A stretch of 64,000 nt of DNA from Beroe forskalii (GCA_011033025.1 WFMF01000664.1:1-64000); one strand, 5' to 3'. Shown: positions 34,501 to 44,264, numbered from the stretch's first letter. The notes: a model not told the origin generated them from the sequence alone. Translations and numbers: made by a program.

Positions 34501-37415
34501 TGTTGATCGGGTAAATGTACATTTGTCATCAGGGGAATCTATCAGCTGCTATGAGAGAGTTAAACGGACGCATTTTTGGCCATTAAGGAATAATAATATG
34601 CAGTCTACTAAACTCCCGATAATAAATACATAAAAATGAAGCTCAATGTTCAGCCCAGTATATTCGACTTAATCCTGAAGTCCAGGATTTGGATGGTCTT
34701 CTTTACCAGAAAAGGTGGAAACATTTAACATGAGAACTATGAATCAGGTCTGAAGTGCCACTAACTTAAGAATGCCTCCTTCGAGACACTCTCCGGTGTG
34801 AAACAGAACTTGATCGCTTAATACTTTAGTAGTTAGCAGTTCCCTTACTCCCACTTCTATAACCTCTTGACCACTGGAGAACCTTTTAAACTCTTTAAAA
34901 GGTAATGAATGACTTAAAGACAACCACGCGGCACGCGCAACACGAACATATGCAAGTTGTGAGTGACGTCATTATCAGGGTTTAGAATGGTGAGTTTATG
35001 ACGAGAACGTTCAAATATAAGCGGGGAACCCCCACGCACTAAAACCATCTGAGAATCACTGCCAGGCTGATTTCCACCATTTATAAATACACGAAGTAAA
35101 TGGTAGTGAAGAAATCTTATGGCAAATGCTACGGTTACTATTTCTACCTCGTTTTGATTACATGCCTTATGATCCGTATACCACTACCAGGATCTACGAT
35201 TTACTGCAACCAGAACCGGTGGAAGGTAAACTGCAGAGGAAATTGATTACTGCGAGGATAAACAACTAGGACAAGGAGTGTGTTATCGATTATCGGGAAG
35301 GTTTATTTATCGCGGACGTAGGTACTTGGAATTGCAATTGTCGTATCTTGGAAGTTCCGACGTTGAATTCCCCGAAACTCAGGCAGGGCGTTACCACATG
35401 GGAGTCTATATATTGACAGAGAACAATATAAACAATGGGTGTTCCGTGTATATACGATCAGGTGAACTAAAGAACTAAGCAAATATAAACAATAAACATA
35501 TTGGAAGTGTGATCTGGGCTTTGGTTATCATGCACAGAACACCAATCAGCTGTGTGACAGTCCCATATCATCAGCACGCAACGGACAGTTACTGATTACC
35601 AACGTTCAGATCTCCGGACCTAGAAGTAATGGTCTATGTATACAAGTACCAACATACTGTACAGTTTGCGTGCATCACGCGAAGTTAGATGTATAATTTG
35701 TGTATAGATTTGCACGAGAAGAAGCAGCAGAGATTAGAGATATGGCGGACCACCGGGTTGGAAGACAATTAGAGATCACTGTGAGGACCAATAACTAGCA
35801 GCTCATAATATATCGAAGAAGAGCTATCAAAGTGCTATAATTACGACAATTAATGATACTTAGAACTCTTCGAGGCAAACTGATATAGTAGGTAAAGTTT
35901 GCCTAAAGAAATGGGAAATTTTTCACGCTTTGTTTTTAGAACTGCCTAGATAATAAAGTAATAGGGCTTGTCATTTGACTTTGACATTTAACAACTCTTA
36001 TTCTTAGATCAGAATGATTTAATCTCAAAGTTCAAGGACAGCTGACAAGATGTTATGGAGTGGCTCATTCGAACAGAAAATAACAACAGCATAATATATA
36101 AATAGGGTGACGACTGACGAGAAGGGATCTAGTCACCTGGGTGGTGAGACAAACAAAGCCAATAGGGGACGGCGGATTGGCGGTCACTGGACTAACAAAA
36201 GATGATGCAATAAGGGGGTACTTACTTAACCTGTACTATTTGAACAGATAAAAGCTATACGAAACAATACACAGTTAGTGTAGACTATAGAAAGTGACCA
36301 GTGTGTAGACGTGTGTTTGAGTTTTTGTAGGCGCAGGCTTGAGGAGCCTGTAGTTATGGTACAAATATTGAAATTGGCTGCGAAAGGTCATTAAGTCGGA
36401 GCCAAGGGTTTTTGGGCAGTTTAGAGTATGAATACCCAAGTCTTAACCGGATCCAATTTTTTCAACATGTGGATCATGCCCATCTATGAACAGAAAATAA
36501 CAAGCTATTTGAAACCGAGTCAGCTAGTACAGCACAGGGGTACACTGTGCATTTCGTTTACATAAACATAATACAGTCCATTCTGTGGCATGAAACACTC
36601 AGAGCTCAGATTTAAGACGTAGAGAGCAATATTTGAGTCTCCTTCTCAAAAGAATTTTCCTTCAATTTCAACTCCTTAAAAAATCAGAAAGGAGTTTAAA
36701 AGTGAAAAAACCCAAAATTCATAAGTTCCTGATAAAATAACGGATTATATTGATCTTTCCAAATTTCACGAATTCGAACAAGGGGACGGCGGAAAAGGAA
36801 ACCTTATTTGTTATCTTGGTGAAGAAAATATAAATTGAAAAATAAAGATGAATATATCCCACAATTAAGCAAACATGCATAATGCACATATAATATATTT
36901 CTGCGGACCTTTTGACATGTACCAAATGATTCATAAAATGATTTACGTAAGCGTCAAGCATCACCAACACTAAAAGGATGGTCCCAAGGAGCTGTGATTG
37001 ATATCAGAAATAAGAATATCATTACTTAATTAATAAATTCATAATAATATTATGAAGTTGCGGTGTATTATCTAGCATAAATCACATCCAAATTTTGAAA
37101 GCGAAGCCCTCATTCCCACAAATGCAAAAACTAAGTTATGACCTTGAGAAAAATCCCGCATAACAAATATTCATTCTAAAATCCAAACAAGTTAATCTTC
37201 TAACTAGCATATCTATCCCACAGCTGTTAAGTGTAAAACTACCCCATCTAAACTAATAAATTCGAAACAGCTTAAAAACAGATTAAAAGTTTAAACTAAA
37301 TAGCAAAGCGAAAAAAGGCACTTAAAACGCTGCAACTATATACTAATCCCACACGGTGACTCACGAGTCTGATATATCTTGCTGCAAATATCTTACCTTT
37401 TCGAAGTTTCGTCAT
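18006..37415 (-). CDS. con80 (katanin p80 C-terminal-like) domain protein, multi-exon gene
   Basis: I assembled exons from splice sites and phase: 37415-37397, 29297-29077, 27917-27841, 25829-25682, 25109-25074, 24842-24664, 24150-23114, 21945-21831, 21103-19716, 19565-19464, 19288-19089, 18902-18742, 18151-18006. All phases agree if one base is restored in each of the two largest exons. The product has about 1,200 residues: start MTKLRK, a basic segment around STLRQSVKRAIGWKKSQRK, long Ser/Pro/Thr-rich linkers, and a C-terminal ~190-residue helical domain. The latter shares the pattern of katanin p80 con80 domains (HDxLxxxLxSRxxxxxV, LxxxLLxxV, FGxxI, GMDF/GVD). In known katanin, con80 binds the p60 AAA ATPase and microtubules. 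KATNBL1-type proteins likewise have con80 without WD40 repeats. Similarity is by eye. An unrelated helical domain remains possible. Confidence 0.65.
18278..18649. mobile_element. MITE with GGGGCCATCCATAA terminal inverted repeats
   Basis: The left end AAGGGGCCATCCATAAAA and right end TTATGGATGGCCCCTAA pair over about 15 bp, and pairing continues more loosely (TCCGCAAAG with TTTTGCGGACGT). The interior repeats GCGGACGT many times and has no coding capacity. It lies in the intron between the last two exons of the minus-strand gene. Confidence 0.85.
19716..21103 (-). CDS. Large Ser/Lys-rich linker exon of the con80 gene (apparent frameshift)
   Basis: Starts GTENPVRRRKSRASFRTKKG after acceptor ACTTCCAG and ends at a weak GTTTTA donor. 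The first part is read in one frame to ...DGGSVDLP. The frame then closes (TGA at 20339). The rest is open one base shifted, starting PPQEYRERRVTLDDADYKY and ending ...EDTEIQCEMRIF. The switch coincides with a run of five C on the coding strand (plus-strand G run 20365-20369). One extra C restores a continuous 463-codon exon whose phases fit both neighbours. Contains KRESRNSKSE, SKGGPTGISTPRTHRKMPPT and NLKTPPKRSGS, probably disordered phosphorylation-rich linker. Confidence 0.65.
21104..21830. other. Intron of the con80 gene
   Basis: AT-rich intron bounded by donor GTTAGT (21830) and acceptor ACTTCCAG (21104). No repeat or RNA gene recognised inside. Confidence 0.5.
21831..21945 (-). CDS. 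Small exon of the con80 gene, SKRDDIPKPVPARTNKAS
   Basis: Acceptor TTTCTCAG, then 1 + 38 codons, then donor GTTAGT. The peptide runs SKRDDIPKPVPARTNKAS, then ALREEATKKKLESS. It joins CA+A (Gln) from the 5' exon and GGC (Gly) in the next exon, both in phase. Confidence 0.7.
22195..22344 (-). pseudogene. Decayed tandem copy of the 21831-21945 exon
   Basis: The complement strand reads an acceptor TTTTCAG, then a diverged copy of the downstream exon sharing GATGATATTCCGAAACCA exactly. Read in the functional frame it gives DDIPKPTNNG and then hits a stop after about 15 further residues. Intron flanks are duplicated too: AATTAAAGGATGGATCCC occurs at about 22026 and 22496, and GAGAACCCGTTGGAGAA at about 22110 and 22640. 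So a block of a few hundred bp was duplicated and the distal copy decayed. Confidence 0.7.
23114..24150 (-). CDS. Ser/Pro-rich repeat exon of the con80 gene (apparent frameshift)
   Basis: Acceptor GGTACCAG, donor GTGGGT. It starts (A)STASVRRRNSTRSKSRTSTP and continues with NSPKxxHSP repeats to ...YSPKKSRSPMTP. From there the sensible frame is one base shifted: SSPIASSTQTVPTPPATLSL, then SSINSPSSPP and PSPSPLAMSL tandem repeats, and an end IPRYQRRGSASTSS...DFLQDEP...PRGDDMPRDDDALE. The shift falls at a run of four C (plus strand G 23861-23864). One extra C restores the frame, and the exon phases then fit both neighbours. Repeat-rich, probably disordered. Confidence 0.65.
23430..23720. repeat. 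Coding tandem repeats inside the Ser/Pro exon
   Basis: Two repeat types lie side by side: a 30-bp unit GAAGTGACATGGCGAGTGGA (coding PSPSPLAMSL) in about three copies, and a 42-48-bp unit GGGGGAGTTGATTGAAGAAT (coding SSINSPSSPP.H) in about three copies, with shorter GGAGGGAAGTGAGGA units between. Length variation between alleles is likely. Confidence 0.8.
24664..25829 (-). CDS. Three internal exons of the con80 gene (basic and acidic segments)
   Basis: Exons 25829-25682 (STLRQSVKRAIGWKKSQRKA...KLFSKWDAADNDVDNGE), 25109-25074 (12 codons, KPVEVEAVEIEV) and 24842-24664 (YYDDKELDVVVVAETDGVPN...KSTAFFSQSV). Donors are GTGGGT, GTATGG and a perfect GTAAGTAC. Acceptors are CTTCAG, TTTCAG and CTCAG. 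Phases 0, 0 and 2 fit. The Lys/Arg-rich start could be a nuclear-localisation or microtubule-binding segment (inference). Confidence 0.75.
25110..25681. other. Intron of the con80 gene
   Basis: No extra exon is supported. A CRE-like half copy GTGATGTCATTATCA with TATAAAAG just behind it lies at about 25598-25622 on the plus strand. Confidence 0.4.
26748..26788 (-). CDS. Alternative first coding exon, MSERKKSSSSSSA
   Basis: ATG at 26788 followed by 13 codons and TG, ending at a perfect GTGAGT donor. It joins the exon at 25829 as A-W-STLRQSV in phase. The upstream exon 27917-27841 has the same phase-2 end and can also join there, so the two are mutually exclusive starts. An AT-rich TATATTA-like sequence lies about 20 bp before the ATG, and a GTAGCAG acceptor-like site a little further up, so it could also be internal. 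Confidence 0.55.
26789..27840. other. Intron or alternative-promoter region
   Basis: Repeated TTTGTGTAAAAATGTATGCG units near 26885-27060 (about four loose copies). Otherwise nothing recognised. Confidence 0.4.
27841..27917 (-). CDS. Upstream exon of the con80 gene, KASKQDLHVEIVEQHPGEQE
   Basis: Acceptor CTCTCAG, 25 codons plus AG, donor GTACGT. Phase 0 in, phase 2 out. It joins the exon 25829-25682 as ...VRFE-R-STLRQSV. Confidence 0.7.
28029..28170. mobile_element. Short MITE (about 142 bp), family member 1
   Basis: Ends TGGCGTATTAGCT and AGCTAATACACCGTCA pair, and the interior contains two inverted GACCAATC motifs. A diverged relative in the same orientation occurs at 54555-54682. No coding capacity. 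Confidence 0.65.
29077..29297 (-). CDS. Upstream exon of the con80 gene, AENQPPKDPYQRNETDRSAV
   Basis: Acceptor CCTTCCAG, 2 + 73 codons, donor GTGAGAG. It begins AENQPPKDPYQRNETDRS and contains KMNVLHSITSFLRKQKKEKE and a Ser/Glu-rich end NSSEQQ. GC content and codon use are clearly higher than in the flanking introns. Phase 1 in and phase 0 out fit both partners. Confidence 0.72.
32378..32548. repeat. Tandem repeat TGGAGGTACATACAGCAGCC
   Basis: Six copies of a 22-25-bp unit (CTGGAGGTACATACAGCAGC plus CCG). Two units are followed by ACTATTTAAACATTG, showing a higher-order duplication. Some copies replace CCGCTGG with CAGACTA. Confidence 0.85.
32688..33300. repeat. Diverged tandem duplication of about 360 bp
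   Basis: ACCACTTTGTACACAGAACAA recurs at about 32689 and 33050. ACTTTGTGCTGTGAAAA recurs at about 32813 and 33138. AATGAGAACG recurs near 32953 and 33265. Order and spacing are kept, so this is an old segmental copy. Confidence 0.7.
33943..33985 (+). repeat. CRE-ended 43-bp dispersed repeat, copy 1
   Basis: TAACGTCATTATCATGGCTT then GAAATTGTCAACTTATAACG. See the related copies at about 34964, 38818, 50833, 51022 and 52370. Confidence 0.6.
34964..35003 (+). repeat. CRE-ended dispersed repeat, copy 2 (upstream of a TATA box)
   Basis: TGACGTCATTATCAGGGTTT then AGAATGGTGAGTTTATGACG. It lies about 15 bp before the TATA-like element of the small secreted-protein candidate, so it may serve as promoter sequence there (inference). 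Confidence 0.6.
35013..35021 (+). promoter_or_regulatory. TATA-like box of the small secreted-protein candidate
   Basis: AAATATAAG lies about 80 bp before the ATG at 35100. A start site near 35040-35050 would give a short 5' leader. Confidence 0.5.
35100..35478 (+). CDS. Small secreted cysteine-containing protein, frameshifted
   Basis: ATG at 35100 opens a frame beginning MVVKKSYGKCYGYYFYLVLI with a hydrophobic signal-peptide-like core and a plausible cleavage after PLPG. It continues STIYCNQNRWKVNC until TGA at 35244. One base shifted, a second frame is open from 35230 to TAA at 35478: EEIDYCEDKQLGQGVCYRLS, then GRFIYRGRRYLELQLSYLG, ending GCSVYIRSGELKN. Joined by a shift of one base it would be about 125 residues with five cysteines after the signal. 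A TATA-like box lies upstream and AATAAA 13 bp after the stop, a compact intronless gene layout. It is nested in the first intron of the minus-strand gene. It may be a young pseudogene, or intact with an assembly error. No family is recognised. Confidence 0.5.
35491..35496 (+). terminator. Polyadenylation signal of the small secreted-protein candidate
   Basis: AATAAA 13 bp after the TAA at 35476-35478. Confidence 0.5.
37397..37415 (-). CDS. First coding exon of the con80 gene, MTKLRK
   Basis: ATG at 37415, six codons plus G, donor GTAAGA. The single base joins CG of the exon at 29297 to give Ala and an open frame MTKLRK-AENQPPK. It could also be preceded by a spliced leader exon, since CTTTCAG stands directly before AATG. 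Confidence 0.6.
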
Positions 37416-37460
37416 TCTGAAAGACTCAAAGACTAAGATCGGAGCGAACTTCAACTACCA

Positions 37461-37470
37461 TGTATATATA
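37461..37470 (-). promoter_or_regulatory. TATA box of the con80 gene, main promoter candidate
   Basis: On the minus strand CTATATATACATGG lies about 50 bp upstream of the ATG, giving a TSS near 37435. A second TATATATA stretch lies near 37552-37562. Confidence 0.45.
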
Positions 37471-38817
37471 GCAAAGTGATCATAAAACTCTCTCGGCGTG
37501 AGTGTGAGTTTGTGTGGCTGACTGTCTGAGTGTGGCTGTACAGAGCTGATCTGTATATATATTGAGCTGCGAATGAGTGACTGAGTGTGTACAACTAGAG
37601 CTCTTTAGCAGCGTGATCAACACAGTAGTACTACACTCACTATATGTGTTATATATGTCTGCACACGTCTCTAACCGTGACGTAGCTCCAGGGTACCGCC
37701 GACATTCTTATTCATAAGGTCGAGGTTTTTAGGGCGTGATTTTACAGGTTAGGTATAAGGGGGTGTGATTTTATTCTATAAGGTGGGTTTAAGGGCGAGA
37801 TTGTTGGTGTGATCATAAAGGTAGGTTTTAATTAAGGCTGATATTAGATGCAGTAGTACGGGTCTATAGAGTGTAATTATAGTGTAATTAATTAGGTATA
37901 TTGTGTTGCTTTTAGGGTGCAAAAAGGTGGGTTTTAAGGTTTACTGACTGCGCGTTTTTAGGGTGTTATTTGAATTGGTCAGGGCTTAGTTTTGTTTTTG
38001 GAAGATTCATCATTCCTGGTGTGTGATCAGAGGGACAAAGAAGACTCCTTTAATGTTACACCGTTAAAGCACGTTCCAGAGAACTTGGCAAATCAACATT
38101 TCCTATAATTTACTGCTTCAGGATGAGCGATTATGACTTTATGATATTTCCAATGAAAGTCAAATTATTTCAATCACTTTGAGCCAGACGTTAAATGCAT
38201 CTCAAACCTTAATCCCTGCCTTATATAATAACTGCCGTGAGAATCAGACGAATCAAACTCACCAGATAACCTAATAGTCAATAATTCAAGGCTTAAAATG
38301 GCATGGATTAGAAGAAATGTGATCACTTCTAGTACCTTTTTTCATCAAATCTAGAAGCTTCATAGGAATCAAACCGTAAAATAAAACTGCTGAAGGGTCT
38401 CACACTAATAAAAGCAATAACTGTACAGAGAAATAACTTCATTGGTGATATCACAGATACAACAGCGCCCTTTTAGCAAAATCCAAAATAAGCCATCGAA
38501 TAATGTTAGCAAATGAGAATTCTGGAGAAAACAAAGTCTCTCAAAGATAACAAGTACCCCTGAGAGTATCTGATGATCACAACAAAGTGTCTGAAAGGAC
38601 TGTGTGTGCGTGAGGCTAACAAAAGGGTTAAATGCTTTATATACAGGCTCGGCGAGCTGAGACGACGGGGGACAGGCATCACAGCGAGACAACATTATCC
38701 CTAATATGGTCACGTGATCACCAGTGTTACATATAATAAAGTGTGTGTGTGTGCTTTCACAGGTCGAATGTGAGGCACTGTAATACTAGGATGTTTTTGT
38801 AAAATAATAGGAAGCTT

Positions 38818-38858
38818 GACATCACCAATTTGATATTTCAAACTATGAAATGGCGTCA
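38818..38858 (-). repeat. CRE-ended dispersed repeat, copy 3
   Basis: On the minus strand TGACGCCATTTCATAGTTTG followed by AAATATCAAATTGGTGATGTCA. Same end motifs and spacing as the other copies. Confidence 0.5.
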
Positions 38859-40031
38859 GCAACCCACATATTTATGCATGATCACGTGGTATATTTCGAA
38901 ACATCTGCTGCTGGCTCTACCACTACCATCATCATCACGGGTAGTAGAGTGCAGCGAGAGATAGAAATATTGTCATGCTTCACAGGAGAAAGTGTGTAAT
39001 CGAGTTCTCAATTATATATGGACCTCGCTATAGAACCTGGCAGCCTACACCTGTGCTTCATAACACTACATCCTTATCTGAGGTTACAACATTGCATAAG
39101 TTCAGACTTTCAGAGATGCTGTGGTTGTTGAGACTTTAAATGGTAAGCAATAAAAAAAAGGTCTTAAAACTAATGCTTTTTAGTTTTAGTGAATGTGATA
39201 ATTCGCCAGCACTATAAAAAGTATGACATTGCATTTCATATTTAGGAGTTAAGTCATTTGCTAAGTACTGCTAAATAGCAACATTGCAATGTTCGATGAC
39301 AGATGACCAACACGACCAAGACTGTGTATAAACTCATTACTCATACTCAAATATTAGCAAAACTGTGGCATCCCGGAGGATTCTGGTCTTGAAAACCAAC
39401 TAGAAATATTGACAATGAGAAAACCTAAAAACTTTTTAGGGTTATTATTAACGTCTTATCTTCATTAAGTTCTAATCTGAAAAAAACAAAAAAAAATTGA
39501 TAATGATCAATTGGGAAAGTTTTCATGGAATGCTTAGCGAAAAAGATTCCACAACAAATCACCGAAAAGGTGTGGAAGAAATAATGAAGAGCCAAATAAA
39601 ATAATGGTAGCCATGCATCATAATTATCCCTAATTCATAAACCATTCGATTAACACACCCCAACTTGGGCTTCGATGTTAATTTACTTCTCCAAATTAGG
39701 CTTCGATTTTAAATTCTCTAATTAATTTACAGACTACAATTAATTAGTCATTTAAGCTCTATAGCTTTAAGCCAATAACTACGGTACCTGCAAAGTAGTA
39801 TGATGGCAATTTATTGATTGAGCAATGAATATAACAATGATATTTACGATGATATGATGAGATTAATGATTATCTTGGTGAGTTGATGTTCCTGGCGAAT
39901 AAAACATAACAATCGTGCAATTTTACAGTTTTCCCATATAATATGTAAAACCCATGACATATCCTAACTTCCAACTTTCCAAACAACAGTGCCTTTGAGT
40001 CCTTGCTTCACAACGACACATACAATCTCAC

Positions 40032-40064
40032 CTCCTTTCTGAGACACCTTCCTCTTGGATCCAT
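40032..40064 (-). CDS. Candidate alternative first exon, MDPRGRCLRKE
   Basis: Acceptor GCTGTTTCAG stands immediately before ATG, followed by 11 codons and a GTGAGA donor in phase 0. That phase would fit the exon 27917-27841 (KASKQ...), bypassing the 29-kb exon. Supported only by splice-site quality and phase. Confidence 0.35.
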
Positions 40065-40966
40065 CTGAAACAGCCCAACAAATCATATCCTCCAACTTTC
40101 AAAGCACTCGAACACAACTCAAATCGGAGCGTCAAATGAATGCATGTTTGCCCTCCGCGCGATATTATATACAGGTGGCACTTATACCGAGCTAGAGACA
40201 CTCATTAGATTCTCAAGATAATGCAGATTAAAGTGCACGTGGCGACGTCATGCACTGCAAGACCGGAGTAGTGCATTGTAATGATACATTTATTATTAGG
40301 AGTCGTATATAGTAGGATGTTGTAAGACTATAATATGCAAAATATATATGCGGCCTGGTTTATGTGCATAATTATAAAACTTTGAAAATTCTTCAGGCTT
40401 TCTACATCCCAACGAAACCAACGTACTGTCTGGCTTGCTAATGCTCAACATAGAAGCTCCTGTTTCTAGAAAATGTTCCATAACATAGGACGATCCTTGT
40501 AGCCTCGTATAAAGTCGTAAGATCTGCCTGTATCTTACTAAGTAACATAGATAATTGTGTCCTATAAATGCCGCAATTCAGAAGTCTGGCATTTCGAGAA
40601 ACCAGTGTGTCAGAGCAAAGCGTAGCACGAACAGAGGGCTGCAGTGGAAGAGAAAAACAATAAGCACAGAATATGGCAGAGCAGAAACCTTGAAAATAGC
40701 TTGGCTGCGATAGTAGAACTAGAGCAATAGGCAGTCTTGGTAGAGTAGTAGGGTAGGTGATGTCATGGCATTAAGTAACAAGATTTAAATCATACTCAAA
40801 ACGACACAAGGTGATGAAGGCAGTTTTACAAACCCTGAAACTAAATCCAATTAAATTACGCAACACAACACATGTATATTAGTTGACGTAACAGACCGAA
40901 CCATGACGCAGTATACCCAATTCATTACACGCCACAAGAGGTAGCTATACTATTGTTCACTTACCG

Positions 40967-41225
40967 TGTTGTGCAGTAAAACGGGGCATGCAGAGTCAGC
41001 CCTCTGTAGAGAGGTAGGGTGTAGGGTGTCTCTTACAGCACCTCAGAGAAGACTGATGACGGTCCGAGCTGGCGACGAAAACAGTTATCTTACAACTAAT
41101 GAACCACTGTCTTTTCAGTCCGTTTCTCTCTCAAGCTGCTCTTTTTCTGTATTATATTCACACTTTTCTTTCCTTTTCCTTCAATCTCCACCTTTTTCCT
41201 GTCTTTCCTCCGTTTTCTGTTCCCC
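40967..41225 (-). promoter_or_regulatory. Candidate non-coding leader exon with TATA box
   Basis: On the minus strand, TAATATAAAG at 41249-41258 lies about 30 bp before a possible start near 41225, and a perfect CACG/GTAAGTG donor ends the exon at 40967. It could feed the exon at 40032-40064. The long plus-strand frame over this segment (Ser/Phe-rich) is probably spurious. Confidence 0.35.
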
Positions 41226-41259
41226 CTCCTCTGCTTGACGCTTGTTCACTTTATATTAC

Positions 41260-44200
41260 CGACCCTTTCACACCCTCTCTCTCTTGAAATTGCATGAATT
41301 CAAACACAAGAAGAAGTTAACTACACAATTACACACACTGGAGAGCTAGTGGAGAAGGACCGAGGAGGAGGGAGCTAGTCTTTATCTTGTTGCCAATGAC
41401 GTAACACATACGAAATGTACAAAACATGTGTATATCTTTGTGTATATAGTATGATCAGAGACTGCGAGTCTGAAGTTGAAAGTTCACATATATATGGTGA
41501 GGACACGTGGCCATATATATTGTGATGATGTGGCAGATATCTGGCAATTAATTGAAGGATCATGGAGTTCAGGTGGTGTTGGTGGCATGCATGCGCAAAA
41601 CGGACCAGCCCTTTCCTGAGAGATCCATGGAAGAGCAAATAGCAATCATCAGTGGAGGTTTATAAAAAGTTGCATGGAAAATGCATAATTCCTGTGTAAA
41701 TGTTTTGTTTGCTGTATGAAATCAGCAGTTTTTAATGTACGCCTGCCAACAAAACAGCAACAGTATATCTGATTGAGGGCAATCAATACATCGATCTAAT
41801 CATAGCTTCCTCAAAATAGCTCAAAAACACGTTAAATCATCGGTCGTGAGTGACGTAGGTTATTTTCACTCATTTCCAAACGTCAGAATTTCAATGCTCG
41901 ATTGTGTTTACGTTTCAGTATTTTCTATCATCGTGGGACTTTTCTTCAAAACAAACGTAGGACGTAGGTAATTTTGCACTTTAAACAGGGGTGTGCAGAG
42001 TTTTAAAACGCCCCTCGTAATAACAACAGAAGAGCAAAAGGTAGCACACGAAGGATAGAATACATACAACATAATGAGGGTAGAAGGCTCAAAATCACAC
42101 TCCCTTGACTTCATAAATTATTAATTCGTTACTCCAAAAGTCGCCCATGGTTTGCCATGACCTATTGAGTGACCATGCATTATTTACGATCTCTACAGTA
42201 GAGCTGTTGCTCTATAATATTTCCTTTAGACTCGTTTCCCACACCCACCCTCGGTCCTGCCTCTCTTCGTGTGTACAATGATACCGCGAGCTTTCAGTAG
42301 GTATAGTTTAACACAAGTTGTGTTTAACTTCCATTATTTTGTTAAAAAGAAGCGCCTGATTTTTACAGAACTTTCTTGTAGGTGTGTTGTGATACATAAA
42401 ATCTAGAAGTTTACCTCTTTGGAAGTTTATAAGGTTCCAGGAACGGAAAAATAAGCCGTTATCATTTAACCAAAACGGTTTCCTGTAAGTGCGAGAAAAG
42501 AAAGTATCTACGCAAGAGCCATGTAATCAACCCCTCAACAACATACAGATCACACTTGCAATAAGCGATACAGTAAGGAACTTAGGGTAAAGTGAGCACG
42601 ATGCACCATTTCATCCAATCAAATTTACAACTCCTAGAGAATCCATCTTATTAATCAATCTATGGAGGAAATAGAGAGTTACTATCTGATCAAATCTTGC
42701 TCTCCTGGTCCTGAAGCCCCGAGGGAAGAAAAATTATTCTTAACACAATGTGGCAAATATATAGGGGGAGGGGGGACAAAGCAACATTTGTTATGGTGTT
42801 GGTAAAAACTTTCAGATGAAGCCTTAAAAACCTGAAATAATTTGAAAACAAAAACTACTTTCGAAGGGACAAACAACTGCAAAGTGTAGAGTGCTATACT
42901 TTGGAGGTAAACATAACATGACACTACTACTATTTCAGTGACACTATTGAGCATTGAGCCGGTAGAATATAGTAGTAGCAGTAAACAGCAGAAGAGACAA
43001 TAGAGGACAAACCAATTAAAGAATTGACAGAGTTGCTGAGTTATTGCCAAACATAAAGCGTTGATGAAAGATATAGTTCTTGAACATAGTTTATTTATTA
43101 ATAAACTATGTTATTATTAATCTAACTAGGAAGTGACCTTGAGTTTTAGAAATTGTAAATGACCTAAAAATTTCATCGGTATACAAGCTCCACTATGATT
43201 ATCATTAATTATACAGCCGAGCTTAATGGAAAACATAACCGACATATTTAAAATTAAAAGAATAACACTTGATAGTTTTGCCATGATAAAACAGCGATCG
43301 GCAACATGCCATATTCAGTAGAAAAACAGCCTAGTATTAAAAATTAAGTATTACATCAAGAAGCGTATACCGGATAACATTGTTATTTTATGAAACATAA
43401 GCTATAAGTGTAATTTACGACAGAAAAATTATCATATGCATGCCTACTTTACGCATAAATAAATTATTATTTACAGTAATTATTGTTAAAACCTTGTTTA
43501 TATGTTATCATTCAACAACTATCATCAATTCATTTCATATTGATTGCAAAATCGCTCCGAGAGACTCGAATCAAACAATCAAAGACAAAACTTGAGTAAG
43601 ATGACCGAGTTCAATTATTAATTGCTGCACGCAGATTGCAGCACCTGAAAATCTGACAGTTTGAGGTCTCCAACTTGTCATTTTGGGTCGTAATGACGGC
43701 GTCACAATCAGACGACTATGACTAGTGCACGATCAAAAATTACAATGTCACAAATGTAGAGCATTTAAACTCAGAGGAAAACAAACAAGTTGTTCACTAA
43801 ATCAACTGGTAGCGAGTGTATCTAACAGAATCGACTGTTATGAAAGTTGATACTCACAGTTTGAATTTTGAAGTTTTGTGAGTTGACGAAGTGAAGTAAA
43901 GTTTGGCTAAGATATATTACAATTAACTAATTGATAGCTTATATCGAAAAGTTCTCATTACAGCTAATAAAGTAATAATGTATTCCTTGAAGTGGAAGTT
44001 GGGCAAGATCCAATGAGCCACGAGGAAATGACGTTTAAACATTTAAATAGTTATTATGAATGGATCACTTAAACATTTTGATATCATATAATATGAACTT
44101 TTTTGGAGTGCCAGTCGTAAAATACGTGGGGAAGGGCAAAGACATCAACATCGAGTTATATCATCACAGGTATTTAGTAACATGGCGATATTAATATTAT

Positions 44201-44264
44201 TTTGTGCGAACTCTTTTGACATACTTGTTTTGTCATGGGCCTTGAGTCAAATTTGGAGCTGATT
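41260..44264. other. Gene-poor stretch
   Basis: AT-rich with occasional C-rich tracts (42758-42776). Contains the palindrome at 43083. No gene supported. Confidence 0.4.
43083..43112. repeat. Perfect 13-bp palindrome
   Basis: AACATAGTTTATT, a 4-nt loop, then AATAAACTATGTT. Confidence 0.75.

Larger units (their letters stand above)
29298..37396. other. Long first intron of the con80 gene
   Basis: About 8 kb. It contains a 23-bp repeat array (32378-32548), a diverged 0.36-kb duplication (32688-33300), two CRE-like repeats and, on the plus strand, the compact small secreted-protein candidate (35013-35496). The remainder is AT-rich with short GT and CA tracts and no other supported gene. Confidence 0.5.
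37416..40031. other. Upstream region of the con80 gene
   Basis: Holds the TATA candidates above, CA/GT-rich tracts near 38740, and a CRE-ended repeat at 38818. No supported coding exon. Confidence 0.4.

Noticed and set aside
41099..41287. Ser/Phe/Pro-rich plus-strand frames
   Set aside because: Pyrimidine-rich low-complexity DNA that better fits the upstream side of a minus-strand leader exon.
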